From Colwellia sp. (lineage in GTDB: Bacteria; Pseudomonadota; Gammaproteobacteria; Enterobacterales; Alteromonadaceae): 64,000 nucleotides of DNA. Under the pieces are notes generated by a model. That model did not search any database and was not told the origin of the DNA. It saw only the letters and a program-made list of their open reading frames with translations. The position numbers were made by a program, and so were the translations under genes. The stretch is taken from positions 87,920-151,919 of the forward strand of contig NZ_JABSPA010000010.1 in the NCBI RefSeq assembly GCF_013214175.1, written 5' to 3'. This document shows, in pieces, positions 9,265 through 19,643 of this stretch; the first letter of the stretch is position 1; the number at the start of each line of letters is the position of its first letter.

Positions 9265-10317
9265 ATGACAACGGCTATACCAGATTCGAATAACAGTATG
9301 CAAAAAGTGGCGATTATTGGCGCCAGTGGTTATGCGGGTGCAGAACTTGTCGGTTTATTAAGTAAACATAGCCAAGCACAAATCTGTCACCTTGTTGTTT
9401 CTGAAAATAGCAGTTCAGAAGATAAACTTTTTAGTGACTTACATGGCCGTTTTAAAGGTATCTGCGATTTACCCTTGCAAGCATTTTCGTCGACATGGTT
9501 TGATCAGTATGCAGCAGACTTGGATGTAGTGTTTTTTGCTACACCCCATGAATTTAGTGCTGATTGGGCACAAGCCTTTGTTGAAGCTGGCGTGAAAGTA
9601 TTTGATCTTTCCGGTGGCTTTAGATTAAAAGATGCTGCTGACTACCCTAAATATTATGGTTTTGAACATGCCAATACTGATGCTCTAGCTACTGCTAAGT
9701 ATGGTTTAGCTGAATGGCAGCAAGAGGATATAGCCAATACCAACTTAATTGCTGTACCGGGTTGTTACCCAACGGCAAGTTTACTTTGTTTAAAGCCACT
9801 GACAGTGAACCGTTTAGTGCTAGAAAACTCATTGGTTGTTGTTAATGGTATTAGTGGTGTAAGTGGCGCCGGAAGAAGTGCCTCATTAGCGACTAACTTT
9901 AATGAAGTGAGCTTAAAGGCGTATAACGTATTGCAGCACAGACATCAGCCTGAGATCTCCCAAGAAGCAGCAATTGAAGTAGTATTTAACCCACATTTAG
10001 CACCTTATAAAAGAGGGCTGTTAGCCACAGTGACCTTGCAAGTTAATGCTGGTGTTAGTAATGCTCAAATAGAACAAGCTTTTACACAGGCCTATAGTGA
10101 TAAGCCACTAGTAAGATTAGTGACAAGTTGGCCAGAAATTGGCAATGTCGCTTATACACCTTTTGCTGATGTGCATTGGCAGTTTGATGAAGCAAAGCAG
10201 GTTGTGGTGGTAAGTTGTGCCATTGATAATTTACTGAAAGGTGCAGCTTCGCAAGCCGTGCAATGTTTTAATATTTCACTTGGCTTGGCCAGTGAATATT
10301 CGTTACTAAACTCATAA
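9265..10317 (+). CDS. argC: N-acetyl-gamma-glutamyl-phosphate reductase
   Basis: A 350-residue NADPH-dependent reductase that converts acetylglutamyl phosphate to the semialdehyde. AIIGASGYAGAELVGLL (from residue 14) is the nucleotide-binding loop, and VPGCYPTASLLCLKPL carries the active-site Cys. HRHQPEI holds the conserved His near residue 230. E. coli ArgC has 334 residues; the extra residues are at the N-terminus. A second ATG at 9298 lies just before the conserved domain, but it has no ribosome-binding site, so the upstream start is kept. argB follows after 43 bases. Confidence 0.95.
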   Translation: MTTAIPDSNNSMQKVAIIGASGYAGAELVGLLSKHSQAQICHLVVSENSSSEDKLFSDLHGRFKGICDLPLQAFSSTWFDQYAADLDVVFFATPHEFSADWAQAFVEAGVKVFDLSGGFRLKDAADYPKYYGFEHANTDALATAKYGLAEWQQEDIANTNLIAVPGCYPTASLLCLKPLTVNRLVLENSLVVVNGISGVSGAGRSASLATNFNEVSLKAYNVLQHRHQPEISQEAAIEVVFNPHLAPYKRGLLATVTLQVNAGVSNAQIEQAFTQAYSDKPLVRLVTSWPEIGNVAYTPFADVHWQFDEAKQVVVVSCAIDNLLKGAASQAVQCFNISLGLASEYSLLNS

Positions 10318-10360
10318 GCATATAGTTATAAGCCAATTTAAGGTATAGAGAGAAATAGAG

Positions 10361-11152
10361 ATGAGTCATTCTGTAAAACCTGAACTAAAACCATTAGTCA
10401 TTAAAATTGGCGGCGCGATTCTTGAAAAAGAATCAGCTCTAAGTGCTTTACTCAGTGTGATTGCCACGTTGAAAAATAAACAAGTGGTTTTAGTGCACGG
10501 CGGTGGCTGTGTGGTTGATGAAATGTTGACACAAGCGGGTTTTACCACAGAGAAAAAGCATGGCTTACGGGTTACACCTAAAGAGCAAATAGCATTAATC
10601 AGTGGCGCTCTCGCCGGCACGGTTAATAAAGCTATTGTTGCCACTGCTAATAGTATGGATTTAGCCGCGGTGGGTTTATCGTTAAATGATGGCGATATGA
10701 TCTCTTGTACTTTATCCACGCAAGACTTAGGTCAAGTGGGTGTACCAAAAACCAATAGCAGTAAGTTATTAGACACTTTATTAAAAGCTAATTTTCTCCC
10801 GATAATTTCTTCAATCGGTGCGCTAGATAATGGCGACTTAGTCAATGTCAATGCCGATGATGCCGCGGTGGCTATTTGTCAGCTACTTAATGCGGAACTA
10901 TTGTTACTCACCGATGTGAATGGCGTTAAAGGCGCAGATGGCGAGTATTTATCATCACTTAACGCCGAGCAAGCCCAAGAGCTTATTAAGCAAGGTGTTA
11001 TTGCCGGAGGCATGACCGCAAAAGTAAATGCCGCCTTGCATGCCGCGCAACAATTACGACGAAGTATCGCTGTTGCCAGCTGGCAATCGCCTGAGCAAAT
11101 CAGCCAATTACTTGATGGAAATGGCATTGGCACACAAATACAGCCAAATTAG
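10361..11152 (+). CDS. argB: Acetylglutamate kinase
   Basis: An amino acid kinase family enzyme of 263 residues (E. coli 258) that phosphorylates N-acetylglutamate. KIGGAILE, LVHGGGCVVDEML and the C-terminal TDVNGVKG and IAGGMTAKVNAAL motifs are all family hallmarks for acetylglutamate and ATP binding. There is no N-terminal extension of the kind seen in arginine-inhibited hexameric kinases, so feedback control more likely acts on ArgA. GAGAGAAATAGAG precedes the ATG. It is followed by argF after 28 bases. Confidence 0.95.
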   Translation: MSHSVKPELKPLVIKIGGAILEKESALSALLSVIATLKNKQVVLVHGGGCVVDEMLTQAGFTTEKKHGLRVTPKEQIALISGALAGTVNKAIVATANSMDLAAVGLSLNDGDMISCTLSTQDLGQVGVPKTNSSKLLDTLLKANFLPIISSIGALDNGDLVNVNADDAAVAICQLLNAELLLLTDVNGVKGADGEYLSSLNAEQAQELIKQGVIAGGMTAKVNAALHAAQQLRRSIAVASWQSPEQISQLLDGNGIGTQIQPN

Positions 11153-11180
11153 CCTAAACGAAATATTGAGATAAAACCTT

Positions 11181-12122
11181 ATGTCGACAGATAACGCATT
11201 ACAATCATTAAACAATTTTTTAGCTGATGACCAGCTAAACAAAGAACAAATATTAGCATTAATCGAATTAGCTATTAATATCAAACAACATCCTAGCGAT
11301 TATAGCCAAGCATTAGCGGGCAAGTCAGTGGCGATGATTTTTGAAAAACCTTCATTAAGAACTCATGTTAGCTTTGACATGGGCATTAATAAGTTAGGTG
11401 GGCATTCGCTCTATTTAGGTCAACAAAATGGCAAGCTGGGTGAACGTGAGCGGGTTAGTGATTACGCAAAAAACTTATCCTGTTTTGCTGATCTAATTGT
11501 TGCCCGTGTATTTAGTCATGATTCTATTCAAGGTTTAGCTGAACATGCCAGTATTCCGGTTATTAATGCTTTATGTGACGTTTATCATCCGTGCCAAGCA
11601 CTTGCTGATTTTGTCACTTTAGCAGAAACCTACCCTGATTTAAGCCAAGTAAAATTGGCCTATGTCGGCGATGGTAACAATGTTTCTAATTCATTAATGA
11701 TTATGGCAGCAATTTTAGGGGTCGATTTCACTTTAGTCTCTCCTGAAGGCCATGACGCTCAGGCAGATATCATTGAAAAAACCAAGCAACTGGCACAAGA
11801 GTCGGGCAGTAAGTTGCACCTTACCAATGATATTAACGCCATCGGTAAACAGGATGTCATTTATACCGATACATGGATTTCTATGGGTGATGAAGATGCC
11901 AGTAAAAAAGCGGAAATTCTCGCTAAGTTTGCCCCGTATCAAGTTAATCACGCGCTAATGGCGAAAGCAGAGGCGACTATGTTATTGCATTGCCAGCCTG
12001 CGCATTTGGAAGAAGAAATTACTACCGAATTATTTGATAGTGAATTATCTAAAGTATTCCAACAGGCAGAAAACAGAATGTGGGCACAGAATGCCGTTCT
12101 AGTAACATTGCTTGTTAATTAA
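11181..12122 (+). CDS. argF: Ornithine carbamoyltransferase with atypical active-site motifs
   Basis: A 313-residue transferase that forms citrulline from ornithine and carbamoyl phosphate. Fold and length match the OTC family, as do DVYHPCQALADF, the GDGNNV and TDTWISMGDE motifs and AENRMWAQNAVL at the end. Two motifs differ from the usual form: the carbamoyl phosphate loop reads SLRTH (residues 58-62) rather than STRTR, and the ornithine loop reads HCQPAHLEE rather than HCLPAHRG. The key first Arg (R60) and the catalytic Cys remain. It is the only carbamoyltransferase in the operon, which supports normal function despite the changes. Confidence 0.88.
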   Translation: MSTDNALQSLNNFLADDQLNKEQILALIELAINIKQHPSDYSQALAGKSVAMIFEKPSLRTHVSFDMGINKLGGHSLYLGQQNGKLGERERVSDYAKNLSCFADLIVARVFSHDSIQGLAEHASIPVINALCDVYHPCQALADFVTLAETYPDLSQVKLAYVGDGNNVSNSLMIMAAILGVDFTLVSPEGHDAQADIIEKTKQLAQESGSKLHLTNDINAIGKQDVIYTDTWISMGDEDASKKAEILAKFAPYQVNHALMAKAEATMLLHCQPAHLEEEITTELFDSELSKVFQQAENRMWAQNAVLVTLLVN

Positions 12123-12205
12123 TAAGAATTAGTAACGAAATAATTGAGACTAAGTTAGTAATGATACTAGCTAGTAACATTTAAAAAATTTAAGAGAGAA
12201 GAAAA

Positions 12206-13483
12206 ATGGCCTTAGTAAAGAAACAAATTAAAAAAGTAGTATTAGCATATTCTGGTGGCTTAGATACCTCGGCTATCATTCCGTGGTTAAAAGAAAACTA
12301 CGATGGTTGTGAAGTTATCGCCTTTTGTGCCGATGTTGGTCAAGGTGATGAAGAGCTTGAAGGCGTAAAAGAAAAAGCCTTAGCTTCAGGTGCATCAGAA
12401 TGTTACATAGTTGATCTTAAGGAAGAATACGTAAAAGAATATATTTACCCTATTTTAAAAACCGGCTCAGTGTACGAAGGTCAATATTTATTAGGCACGT
12501 CAATGGCGCGTCCCATTATTGCTAAGGCACACGTAGAGATTGCTCTTAAAGTTGGCGCTGATGCGGTTTGTCATGGTTGTACCGGTAAAGGTAATGACCA
12601 AGTACGTTTTGAGTCTTGTTTTGCTGCCCTAGCACCAGAGCTTACGGTAATTGCGCCATGGCGTGAGTGGGATATGGTTTCTCGTGAAGACTTATTAGAT
12701 TATTTAGCTGAGCGTGATATTCCTTGTTCAGCGTCATTAACTAAAATTTATAGCCGTGATGCTAATGCTTGGCATATTTCTCATGAAGGTGGTGAGTTAG
12801 AAGACCCATGGTGTGAGCCATCAAAAGAAGTATGGACCATGACGGTTGATCCAATGGATGCTCCAGATGTGCCAGAAAAAGTACAACTAAGTTTTCTTGA
12901 TGGTGAATTAGTTGCTATTGATGGTAAAGATTTTTCTGGAAATAGTGAGGCTGGTAGTGAAAAGGGGGCTGGCGCTTATGATGCGCTAATGTATCTAAAT
13001 GAGAAGGGTGCGGCACACGGTGTTGGTAGAATTGATATTGTTGAAAACCGTTTAGTCGGTATGAAGTCTCGTGGTTGTTATGAAACACCAGGTGGCACTA
13101 TTTTAATGGCGGCATACAAGGGCTTAGAGACATTGATTCTCGATAAAGAATCACTTAAGTATCGTGAATCTGTTGGTCTTGAATTCTCTCATGTTATTTA
13201 TGATGGTCGTTGGTTTACACCACTTGCTAAAGCGCAACTTGCTTCAGCAGCATCTTTTGCAGAAAAATTAACCGGTGATGTGGTTGTTAAGTTATACAAG
13301 GGCATGGCACAAGTGATCCAACGTCGCTCACCAAACAGCTTGTACTCAGAAGAGTTTGCTACTTTTGGTGCAGATGATGTTTACGACCAAAAACATGCCG
13401 AAGGTTTTATCCGTTTATTCAGCTTATCAAGTAGAATTACCGCGTTAAGCCAGAAAAGCAGCCTAAAAGATCAGGAGAAGTAA
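12206..13483 (+). CDS. argG: Argininosuccinate synthase
   Basis: A 425-residue ATP-pyrophosphatase enzyme that condenses citrulline and aspartate. The N-terminal loop [11 protein letters not shown] (residues 14-24) binds [13 protein letters not shown] and [20 protein letters not shown] [15 protein letters not shown] bind substrates. Length is close to the 400-440 usual for the family. AAGAGAGAAGAAAA precedes the ATG. argH(A) begins two bases after the stop codon, which indicates translational coupling. Confidence 0.96.
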   Translation: MALVKKQIKKVVLAYSGGLDTSAIIPWLKENYDGCEVIAFCADVGQGDEELEGVKEKALASGASECYIVDLKEEYVKEYIYPILKTGSVYEGQYLLGTSMARPIIAKAHVEIALKVGADAVCHGCTGKGNDQVRFESCFAALAPELTVIAPWREWDMVSREDLLDYLAERDIPCSASLTKIYSRDANAWHISHEGGELEDPWCEPSKEVWTMTVDPMDAPDVPEKVQLSFLDGELVAIDGKDFSGNSEAGSEKGAGAYDALMYLNEKGAAHGVGRIDIVENRLVGMKSRGCYETPGGTILMAAYKGLETLILDKESLKYRESVGLEFSHVIYDGRWFTPLAKAQLASAASFAEKLTGDVVVKLYKGMAQVIQRRSPNSLYSEEFATFGADDVYDQKHAEGFIRLFSLSSRITALSQKSSLKDQEK

Positions 13484-13485
13484 TT

Positions 13486-15435
13486 ATGGCTTTATGGGGC
13501 GGAAGATTTAAAGGCAAAGCGAGTTTACAGTTTAAGAAGTTTAATGACTCACTGCCGGTAGATTATCGTATGGCCGTGCAAGATATTGTCGGCTCAATCG
13601 CTTGGGCGCAAGCTATTCATGAAGTGGGTGTATTAAACGATGATGAGTTAGTACGTTTAACCGCAGCACTTGAAGAATTAAAAGCCTCGGTAGAAGATAA
13701 TCCGAAGCAGATTTTACTATCTGATGCCGAAGATATTCATAGCTGGGTAGAAATTCAGTTAATCGAAAAAACCGGTGATTTAGGTAAGAAGCTCCATACT
13801 GGCCGTAGTCGTAATGACCAAGTAGCAACCGATTTAAAGCTTTGGTGTAAAGAGACCGGCGGCGATTTATTATTTGCCCTAGTGAACTTACAACAAGCGA
13901 TGATGAATTTAGCCGAACGTGAAAAAGATACCGTGCTACCGGGTTATACCCATTTACAAAGAGCACAGCCTATTACTTTCGGCCATTGGTGTTTAGCTTA
14001 TGTAGAAATGTTTAACCGTGATATCGGTCGTTTAAAAGATGCACTTTATCGTTTAGATGTTTCGCCGCTTGGCTCTGGTGCATTAGCAGGTACCGCCTAC
14101 CCAATTGACAGAAATGCTTTAGCTAGTCGTTTAGGTTTTAGAACCGCAACCCTTAACAGCCTTGATGCAGTTTCTGATAGAGACCACGTCATTGAATTAT
14201 TGGCATCAGCCAGTATCTCCATGATGCATCTATCACGTTTTGCTGAAGACTTAATTTTCTACAATTCGGGAGAAGCGGGTTTTGTTGAAATGAGTGATTT
14301 AGTTAGCTCTGGTTCTTCATTAATGCCGCAAAAGAAAAACCCGGATGCTTGTGAATTAATTCGTGGCAAAGCTGGTCGAGTTTTTGGTTCGCTTACCGGC
14401 ATGTTAACTACAATGAAAGGTTTAGCGCTTGCCTATAACAAAGATATGCAAGAAGACAAAGAAGGTTTGTTTGACGCCCTTGATACTTGGCAAGAATGTA
14501 TGGAAATGGCGGTGTTAGTCGCCGATGGTTTAAAAGTAAACCGTTCACGTACTCTTGCCGCAGCACAACAGGGTTATGCCAATGCCACTGAACTTGCCGA
14601 TTACTTAGTAGGTAAAGATATTCCGTTCCGTGAAGCTCATCATATTGTAGGTGAAGTTGTCTTAGACGCAATTGATAAAGGTGTGCCGTTAGAAGATTTA
14701 ACCATCAGTCAATTACAAGAATTCAGCGATAAAATTGAACAAGATGTATATCAACATCTTTCCATTGAATCGACGCTTAATAAGCGTGAAGCACTTGGCG
14801 GTACTTCACGCTCACAAGTTGAAAAAGCATTAGCAACGACGCAGTCTGGTTATCAATTAGGCAATGAAGCTATTTTAAACGAGCAAGTTGTCGGCGCACC
14901 AGGCAAACAAAGAATTCAAGTGGCACTTAAACAGGTTAAACAACGTTTAAATGCGCAGCGTGCTGCGGCTATGTCGGTGCGTCGGGCAAAAATGTCTGAT
15001 GTTGATAGCATTTTTAAGTTAGCCAATTTCTGGGCTGACAAAGGTGAAATCCTGCCACGTACACGTGATAATATTATTCATGACATTCAGAATTTTGTTG
15101 TGGCAGAGCTCGATGGTAACGTTGTTGGTACAGCCTCACTTTACATTTATCAAACTGGTCTTGCAGAGATACGTTCGGTAGTGGTAGAAGAGAGTGCTCA
15201 ACAGCAAGGTCAAGGTGAGGCGCTGGTTCAGTATTTGTTAGAGTTCGCCCATCAAATGGAGTTAGAACAAATTATCGTTTTGACTTATATTCCGAAATAT
15301 TTTGAGCAACTTGGTTTTAACTTAATTGATAAAAGCTCGCTAGCTGAAAATATTATTGAAGACAGTGAGCCAAGTCCACATAAAGATCCTACTGATGAAG
15401 TGGCGATGGAATATATCGTCAGTCAAAGTAAGTAA
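13486..15435 (+). CDS. argH: Fused argininosuccinate lyase / N-acetylglutamate synthase-like GNAT domain, ArgH(A)
   Basis: Residues 1 to about 460 are a complete argininosuccinate lyase: [34 protein letters not shown] and the signature [15 protein letters not shown] starting near residue 276. From M496 a GNAT acetyltransferase domain of about 154 residues follows ([13 protein letters not shown]..., then [17 protein letters not shown] as the acetyl-CoA loop). Such ArgH(A) fusions are known from Moritella, Alteromonas and Vibrio relatives, where the extra domain can make N-acetylglutamate. A complete argA follows directly, so the cell may have two sources of acetylglutamate. The ATG is two bases from the argG stop. 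Confidence 0.94.
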   Translation: MALWGGRFKGKASLQFKKFNDSLPVDYRMAVQDIVGSIAWAQAIHEVGVLNDDELVRLTAALEELKASVEDNPKQILLSDAEDIHSWVEIQLIEKTGDLGKKLHTGRSRNDQVATDLKLWCKETGGDLLFALVNLQQAMMNLAEREKDTVLPGYTHLQRAQPITFGHWCLAYVEMFNRDIGRLKDALYRLDVSPLGSGALAGTAYPIDRNALASRLGFRTATLNSLDAVSDRDHVIELLASASISMMHLSRFAEDLIFYNSGEAGFVEMSDLVSSGSSLMPQKKNPDACELIRGKAGRVFGSLTGMLTTMKGLALAYNKDMQEDKEGLFDALDTWQECMEMAVLVADGLKVNRSRTLAAAQQGYANATELADYLVGKDIPFREAHHIVGEVVLDAIDKGVPLEDLTISQLQEFSDKIEQDVYQHLSIESTLNKREALGGTSRSQVEKALATTQSGYQLGNEAILNEQVVGAPGKQRIQVALKQVKQRLNAQRAAAMSVRRAKMSDVDSIFKLANFWADKGEILPRTRDNIIHDIQNFVVAELDGNVVGTASLYIYQTGLAEIRSVVVEESAQQQGQGEALVQYLLEFAHQMELEQIIVLTYIPKYFEQLGFNLIDKSSLAENIIEDSEPSPHKDPTDEVAMEYIVSQSK

Positions 15436-15477
15436 CCAGTACACAACAGCAAAGAACAGAGTAAGTTAAATTAAAGA

Positions 15478-16797
15478 ATGGAAAGCATGAATAATAGTGA
15501 TCAGAATTACGTAAAATGGTTTAGAAACGCAGCACCCTATATTAATGCCCATCGCGGAAAAACCGTGGTGCTTATGTTCGGTGGTGAAGCGGTGACGCAC
15601 CCAAATTTTGCCAATATTATTCATGATATTTCGTTATTACGTAGCTTAGGAGTTAAATTGGTGGTGGTGCATGGAGCACGGCCGCAAATTGAAGACCGTA
15701 TGAAACAGCGTGATCTTGAAGATAACGTGGTAAGCAATATTAGAGTCACCGATGCACAAACTTTAGTTGCCGTTAAGGATGCTACCGGTTCATTACGTCT
15801 GCACATCGAAGCATTACTCTCTACCGGTTTAGTGAATTCACCGATGCACGGCTCACAAATTAGAGTCAGTACTGGTAACTTTGTTGTAGCTAAGCCTATG
15901 GGGGTTCGCCATGGTACAGATTATAAATATACCGGCACTGTCAGAAGAATAGACTCTGACGGTATTAATATGCAGCTGGACTATGGTTCAATTGTTTTAC
16001 TTTCGCCTATTGGTTACTCACCAACAGGGGAAGTTTTTAATTTAGCGCTAGAAGATGTTGCCACCCAAACGGCTATTGCACTGCAAGCCGATAAACTTAT
16101 TGCCCTCACTGAAGACGAAGGGCTTATTGATAAGTCGGGTGAGTTGATACGTAGTTGTAGTGTGCGTACGGTGAAAACTCTACTTGATGACAATGACTGT
16201 CATGTGCGTCAGTTATTGCTGCGCTCTATCATTCAAAGTGGTGAAAATGGCGTTGAGCGTTGTCACTGCGTTAGCTATCAAAGTGACAGTGCTTTGTTGC
16301 AAGAGTTGTTTACCCGTGATGGTGCAGGTACTTTGATCGCCAAGGATCACAAAGAGTTAATTGCCACCGCTACTATTGATGATGTCGCCGGGATTTTAGA
16401 GCTGATACAACCCCTTGAGGAAGAGGGCGTGTTGGTTAAGCGTTCTCGTGAATTGCTTGAGATGGAAATTGGCTGTTTCACTGTGCTTAAAAAGGAAGAT
16501 GTAATCATCGCTTGTGCGGCCTTATATCCTTATCCCGAAGCGGAAACGGGTGAAGTTGCTTGTGTGGTAATTGACCCTGATTATCGTAAAGGTAATCGCG
16601 GTGAAAGAATAATTAATGCTGTTGAGTTGAGTGCTAAAAAACAAGGTTTAACCTCGTTATTCTTACTAACGACGGTCAGTGGTCATTGGTTTAGAGAGCA
16701 AGGTTTTATTGAAACCTCTTTAGAAGAGCTGCCAGAGGGTAAAAAACAAATGTATAACTTTCAGCGTAATTCAAAAGTCTTTGTTAAAGATATATAA
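15478..16797 (+). CDS. argA: N-acetylglutamate synthase (classical ArgA)
   Basis: A 439-residue enzyme (E. coli 443) that acetylates glutamate with acetyl-CoA and is normally the arginine-feedback-controlled step. The N-terminal amino acid kinase-like domain (residues 1 to about 290; VVHGARPQIEDRM, GILLLSPIGYSPTGE-like VLLSPIGYSPTGE) carries the arginine site in homologues. The C-terminal GNAT domain includes EVACVVIDPDYRKGNRGERI and FREQGF. A second ATG at 15487 lies 4 bases after GGAA and may be the true start. It ends the arg operon, and a strong terminator lies 83 bases downstream. Confidence 0.95.
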   Translation: MESMNNSDQNYVKWFRNAAPYINAHRGKTVVLMFGGEAVTHPNFANIIHDISLLRSLGVKLVVVHGARPQIEDRMKQRDLEDNVVSNIRVTDAQTLVAVKDATGSLRLHIEALLSTGLVNSPMHGSQIRVSTGNFVVAKPMGVRHGTDYKYTGTVRRIDSDGINMQLDYGSIVLLSPIGYSPTGEVFNLALEDVATQTAIALQADKLIALTEDEGLIDKSGELIRSCSVRTVKTLLDDNDCHVRQLLLRSIIQSGENGVERCHCVSYQSDSALLQELFTRDGAGTLIAKDHKELIATATIDDVAGILELIQPLEEEGVLVKRSRELLEMEIGCFTVLKKEDVIIACAALYPYPEAETGEVACVVIDPDYRKGNRGERIINAVELSAKKQGLTSLFLLTTVSGHWFREQGFIETSLEELPEGKKQMYNFQRNSKVFVKDI

Positions 16798-16880
16798 TCG
16801 CTATAGGTCGTAGCTTGATATTACTTACTAATCATTTAGAAATTAATTATTAATTAGTAATGCAGTTGAATTAACACCAT

Positions 16881-16919
16881 AAAAAAGCAGCTAACTTAAA
16901 CGTTAGCTGCTTTTTTTGT
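16881..16919. terminator. Bidirectional terminator between argA and mrcA
   Basis: AAAAAAGCAGCTAAC pairs with GTTAGCTGCTTTTTT. It lies between the convergent ends of argA and mrcA and has A and T runs on the two sides, so it can serve both genes. Confidence 0.9.
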
Positions 16920-16961
16920 TACGACAATATAAATAGTAATACGGTTAAGCCCGATCCACGG

Positions 16962-19517
16962 TTAAAACAGCTCTTCTTCCTCTTCTTTTGACTTATCACC
17001 AGATAATATTTCGCTAGTGTTATCTGGTGTGGCATAGTCTGTAGGTACATTCCCTAGACGGAAATACTCAAATTGACTGCTTCTATCGGTTTTAGTCGTT
17101 AGTTTTCCGGTTGCCTTATCAATACGCACAGAAACTATATCAACGGGTTGCTCAAAGGCTTCAGTTTCAATGTCAGCTAGGGCAATACGCATAAACTCTA
17201 TCCAAGCAGGTTGTGCTGATTTAGCACCAAACTCTTTACCTGTCGTTTGGTTCTTACCTAAATTGTTGTTATAAACAGTTTGGCCTAAGATATGGCGAGG
17301 ATCATCAAAACCTATCCATGAGGTGGTGATTAAACGCCGACTGAAACCGGAAAACCAAGCATCTTTTGCATCGTTGGTGGTACCTGTTTTACCAGCAATA
17401 TCACGGCGCTTTAATGTTCTTGCACGCCAGCCAGTTCCTTGCCAACCTGGGGTTGCAGACCAATCTGCATCCCAAATAGCACTATTAAGTGCCTGAGTTA
17501 TTAAAAATGCATTTTGTGGGCTAATAACACGAGTCGCCTGTTTAATTACAACAGCTGGTGAATTTTCTACCAGCGTATTGCTGCTATCAATAAAGTATAT
17601 TTCTTCTTCTAGCTTGGCCAAATCATCAGCTTGCAGGCAAGGGTCACAAGCTAAGGCCGGATTGGCCTGATAAATAACTTCGCCGTCACTGTTCTCGATA
17701 CGTTCAATTAAATATGGTTCAATCAAAAAACCACCATTGGCAAAAGTTGCAAAACCAGTGGCAACTTCTAATGGTGTTAATGAGGCAGAGCCAAGTGCTA
17801 AGGTTTCACTACGGGGTAAGTCTTGAGCATCAAAACCAAAAGCAGCTAAATGCTTGATGGTATTGGTAACGCCGATACTTTGTAATAAACGTACCGCAAT
17901 AACATTTTTAGATTGTGCTAAACCTAAACGAACGCGTAAAGGACCTGCATAAGTTTCAGGGGAATTTCTAGGACGCCAAACTACGCCTGAGCTTCTATCC
18001 CATTGATTTATCGGCGCATCATTTACCAATGAAGCTAAAGTGAAACCATGCTCAAGGGCAGCGGAATAGATGAAAGGTTTAATATTGGAGCCTACTTGAC
18101 GCTTAGCTTGAGTAACTCGGTTAAATTGACTTTGAGTGAAGCTAAAGCCGCCAACGGCAGCTTTAATAGCACCATCATCTGGAGAGAGTGAGACTATCGC
18201 GGCACTTGCTGTCGGCAGTTGTCCGAGACGATAATTACTGTCGGGCATTTTACTCACTAAAATAACATCACCATAGTGGAGGATATCACTGGCTAGCTTA
18301 GGTGGCCTACCTTGTCTTTGGTCATTAATATACGGTCGAGCCCATGCTAATCCAGGCCATTTAATGGTCGCAGTTTCTTTATTTCTTAACTGGATAGATA
18401 CAGATTTTTCTTCAACAGCGATAACTACCGCGGGAACAAGCATTTGGTAATAGTTGGTTTTAGCAAGGGCACTGTCAATTTTTTCCTGTGTTAGCAAGGA
18501 AGGTTCTTGTTCGGCAAGTGTATTGGTTTTTGACGCTTGGTTGGTTCTTAGAGAGACCAAAGGACCTCGGAATCCATGGCGCTGGTCATAGTTTAATAGA
18601 TTATTCACCAATGCTTGTTGAGCTGCAGTTTGAAGTTTAGCGGTAACCGTAGTGAATACTTTGTAACCTTCGGTATAAGCTTTTTCTTTGCCATAACGTT
18701 TAAGCACTTCTTGGTGAGCCATTTCAGCAATATAAGGGGCATTTAGCTCTATTTCCGTGCCGTGCCTTTTTCCGGTAATTGGGGCTGCTTTAGCGCTTTG
18801 GTATTCTTGCTTAGTGATATAACCACTAACTAGCATACGATGGAGGACTACAGCGCGACGGGCTATAGCTCGTTTGGGCGAACGTATAGGATTTAATGTT
18901 GACGGTGCTTTAGGCAGACCTGCCAGCACAGCAATTTGCGCCAGATTGAGTTCGCTAACTTCTTTACCGTAATAAACTTGCGCTGCAGCGCCAAAGCCAA
19001 AGGATCTATGACCCAGCGGAATTTTATTAATGTAGAGCATTAATATCTCATCTTTACTGAGCAAGCTCTCAATATGAAAAGATAAGAATATCTCTCGAAT
19101 TTTTCGGGTGTAGGTTACTTCTCTTGTTAGGAAAAAATTACGCGCTACTTGCATGGTAATGGTACTAGCGCCGCCTTTGTCTTGCCCCATCAACTTACCA
19201 AGCACTGCGCGGCCCATGCCTATTGGATCAACACCAAAATGCATATAAAAACGATCATCTTCTGTTGCCAATAAAGCATCGATAAGTTGTTGCGGAACTT
19301 GCTCTAGTGTTAAGGGGGTACGTTTCTTCTCACCAAACTGAGATATTAGCAAACCATCGCGACTAAAAACTTGCATCGGCGTTTGCCAATGCAAGTCTTT
19401 TAATGAGTCAACACTGGGTAAATCTGAACGCATTGTCAGGTATAAACTATAACCGGCAATAGCTATCAAAATGAACACTATCAGACTGACTTTAAATAAT
19501 TTTTTGATTGAAAACAC
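16962..19517 (-). CDS. mrcA: Penicillin-binding protein 1A (bifunctional peptidoglycan synthase)
   Basis: A class A penicillin-binding protein of 851 residues (E. coli 850). A single membrane anchor spans residues 9-28. The glycosyltransferase domain follows (ATEDDRFYMHFG with catalytic Glu86; GGASTITMQVARNFFL). The transpeptidase domain has SxxK at S477-K480 (GSNIKPF), an SKN motif and KTG at 710-712. A variable OB-like insert lies between the two. The C-terminal tail is rich in Glu and Lys. The gene is divergent from pilMNOPQ, the standard arrangement in gammaproteobacteria. Confidence 0.96.
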   Translation of the reverse strand: MFSIKKLFKVSLIVFILIAIAGYSLYLTMRSDLPSVDSLKDLHWQTPMQVFSRDGLLISQFGEKKRTPLTLEQVPQQLIDALLATEDDRFYMHFGVDPIGMGRAVLGKLMGQDKGGASTITMQVARNFFLTREVTYTRKIREIFLSFHIESLLSKDEILMLYINKIPLGHRSFGFGAAAQVYYGKEVSELNLAQIAVLAGLPKAPSTLNPIRSPKRAIARRAVVLHRMLVSGYITKQEYQSAKAAPITGKRHGTEIELNAPYIAEMAHQEVLKRYGKEKAYTEGYKVFTTVTAKLQTAAQQALVNNLLNYDQRHGFRGPLVSLRTNQASKTNTLAEQEPSLLTQEKIDSALAKTNYYQMLVPAVVIAVEEKSVSIQLRNKETATIKWPGLAWARPYINDQRQGRPPKLASDILHYGDVILVSKMPDSNYRLGQLPTASAAIVSLSPDDGAIKAAVGGFSFTQSQFNRVTQAKRQVGSNIKPFIYSAALEHGFTLASLVNDAPINQWDRSSGVVWRPRNSPETYAGPLRVRLGLAQSKNVIAVRLLQSIGVTNTIKHLAAFGFDAQDLPRSETLALGSASLTPLEVATGFATFANGGFLIEPYLIERIENSDGEVIYQANPALACDPCLQADDLAKLEEEIYFIDSSNTLVENSPAVVIKQATRVISPQNAFLITQALNSAIWDADWSATPGWQGTGWRARTLKRRDIAGKTGTTNDAKDAWFSGFSRRLITTSWIGFDDPRHILGQTVYNNNLGKNQTTGKEFGAKSAQPAWIEFMRIALADIETEAFEQPVDIVSVRIDKATGKLTTKTDRSSQFEYFRLGNVPTDYATPDNTSEILSGDKSKEEEEELF

Positions 19518-19643
19518 AACAGAAGGCCAATAAGTGGATTAATATGTAAGATAATACTAGTATATCGTGTAAAAGCATGTAATAAATGTATTTATGCGTA
19601 TTTTGCGTCTAAAATAATTACAAAAATAAAATTGTAGGTCGTT

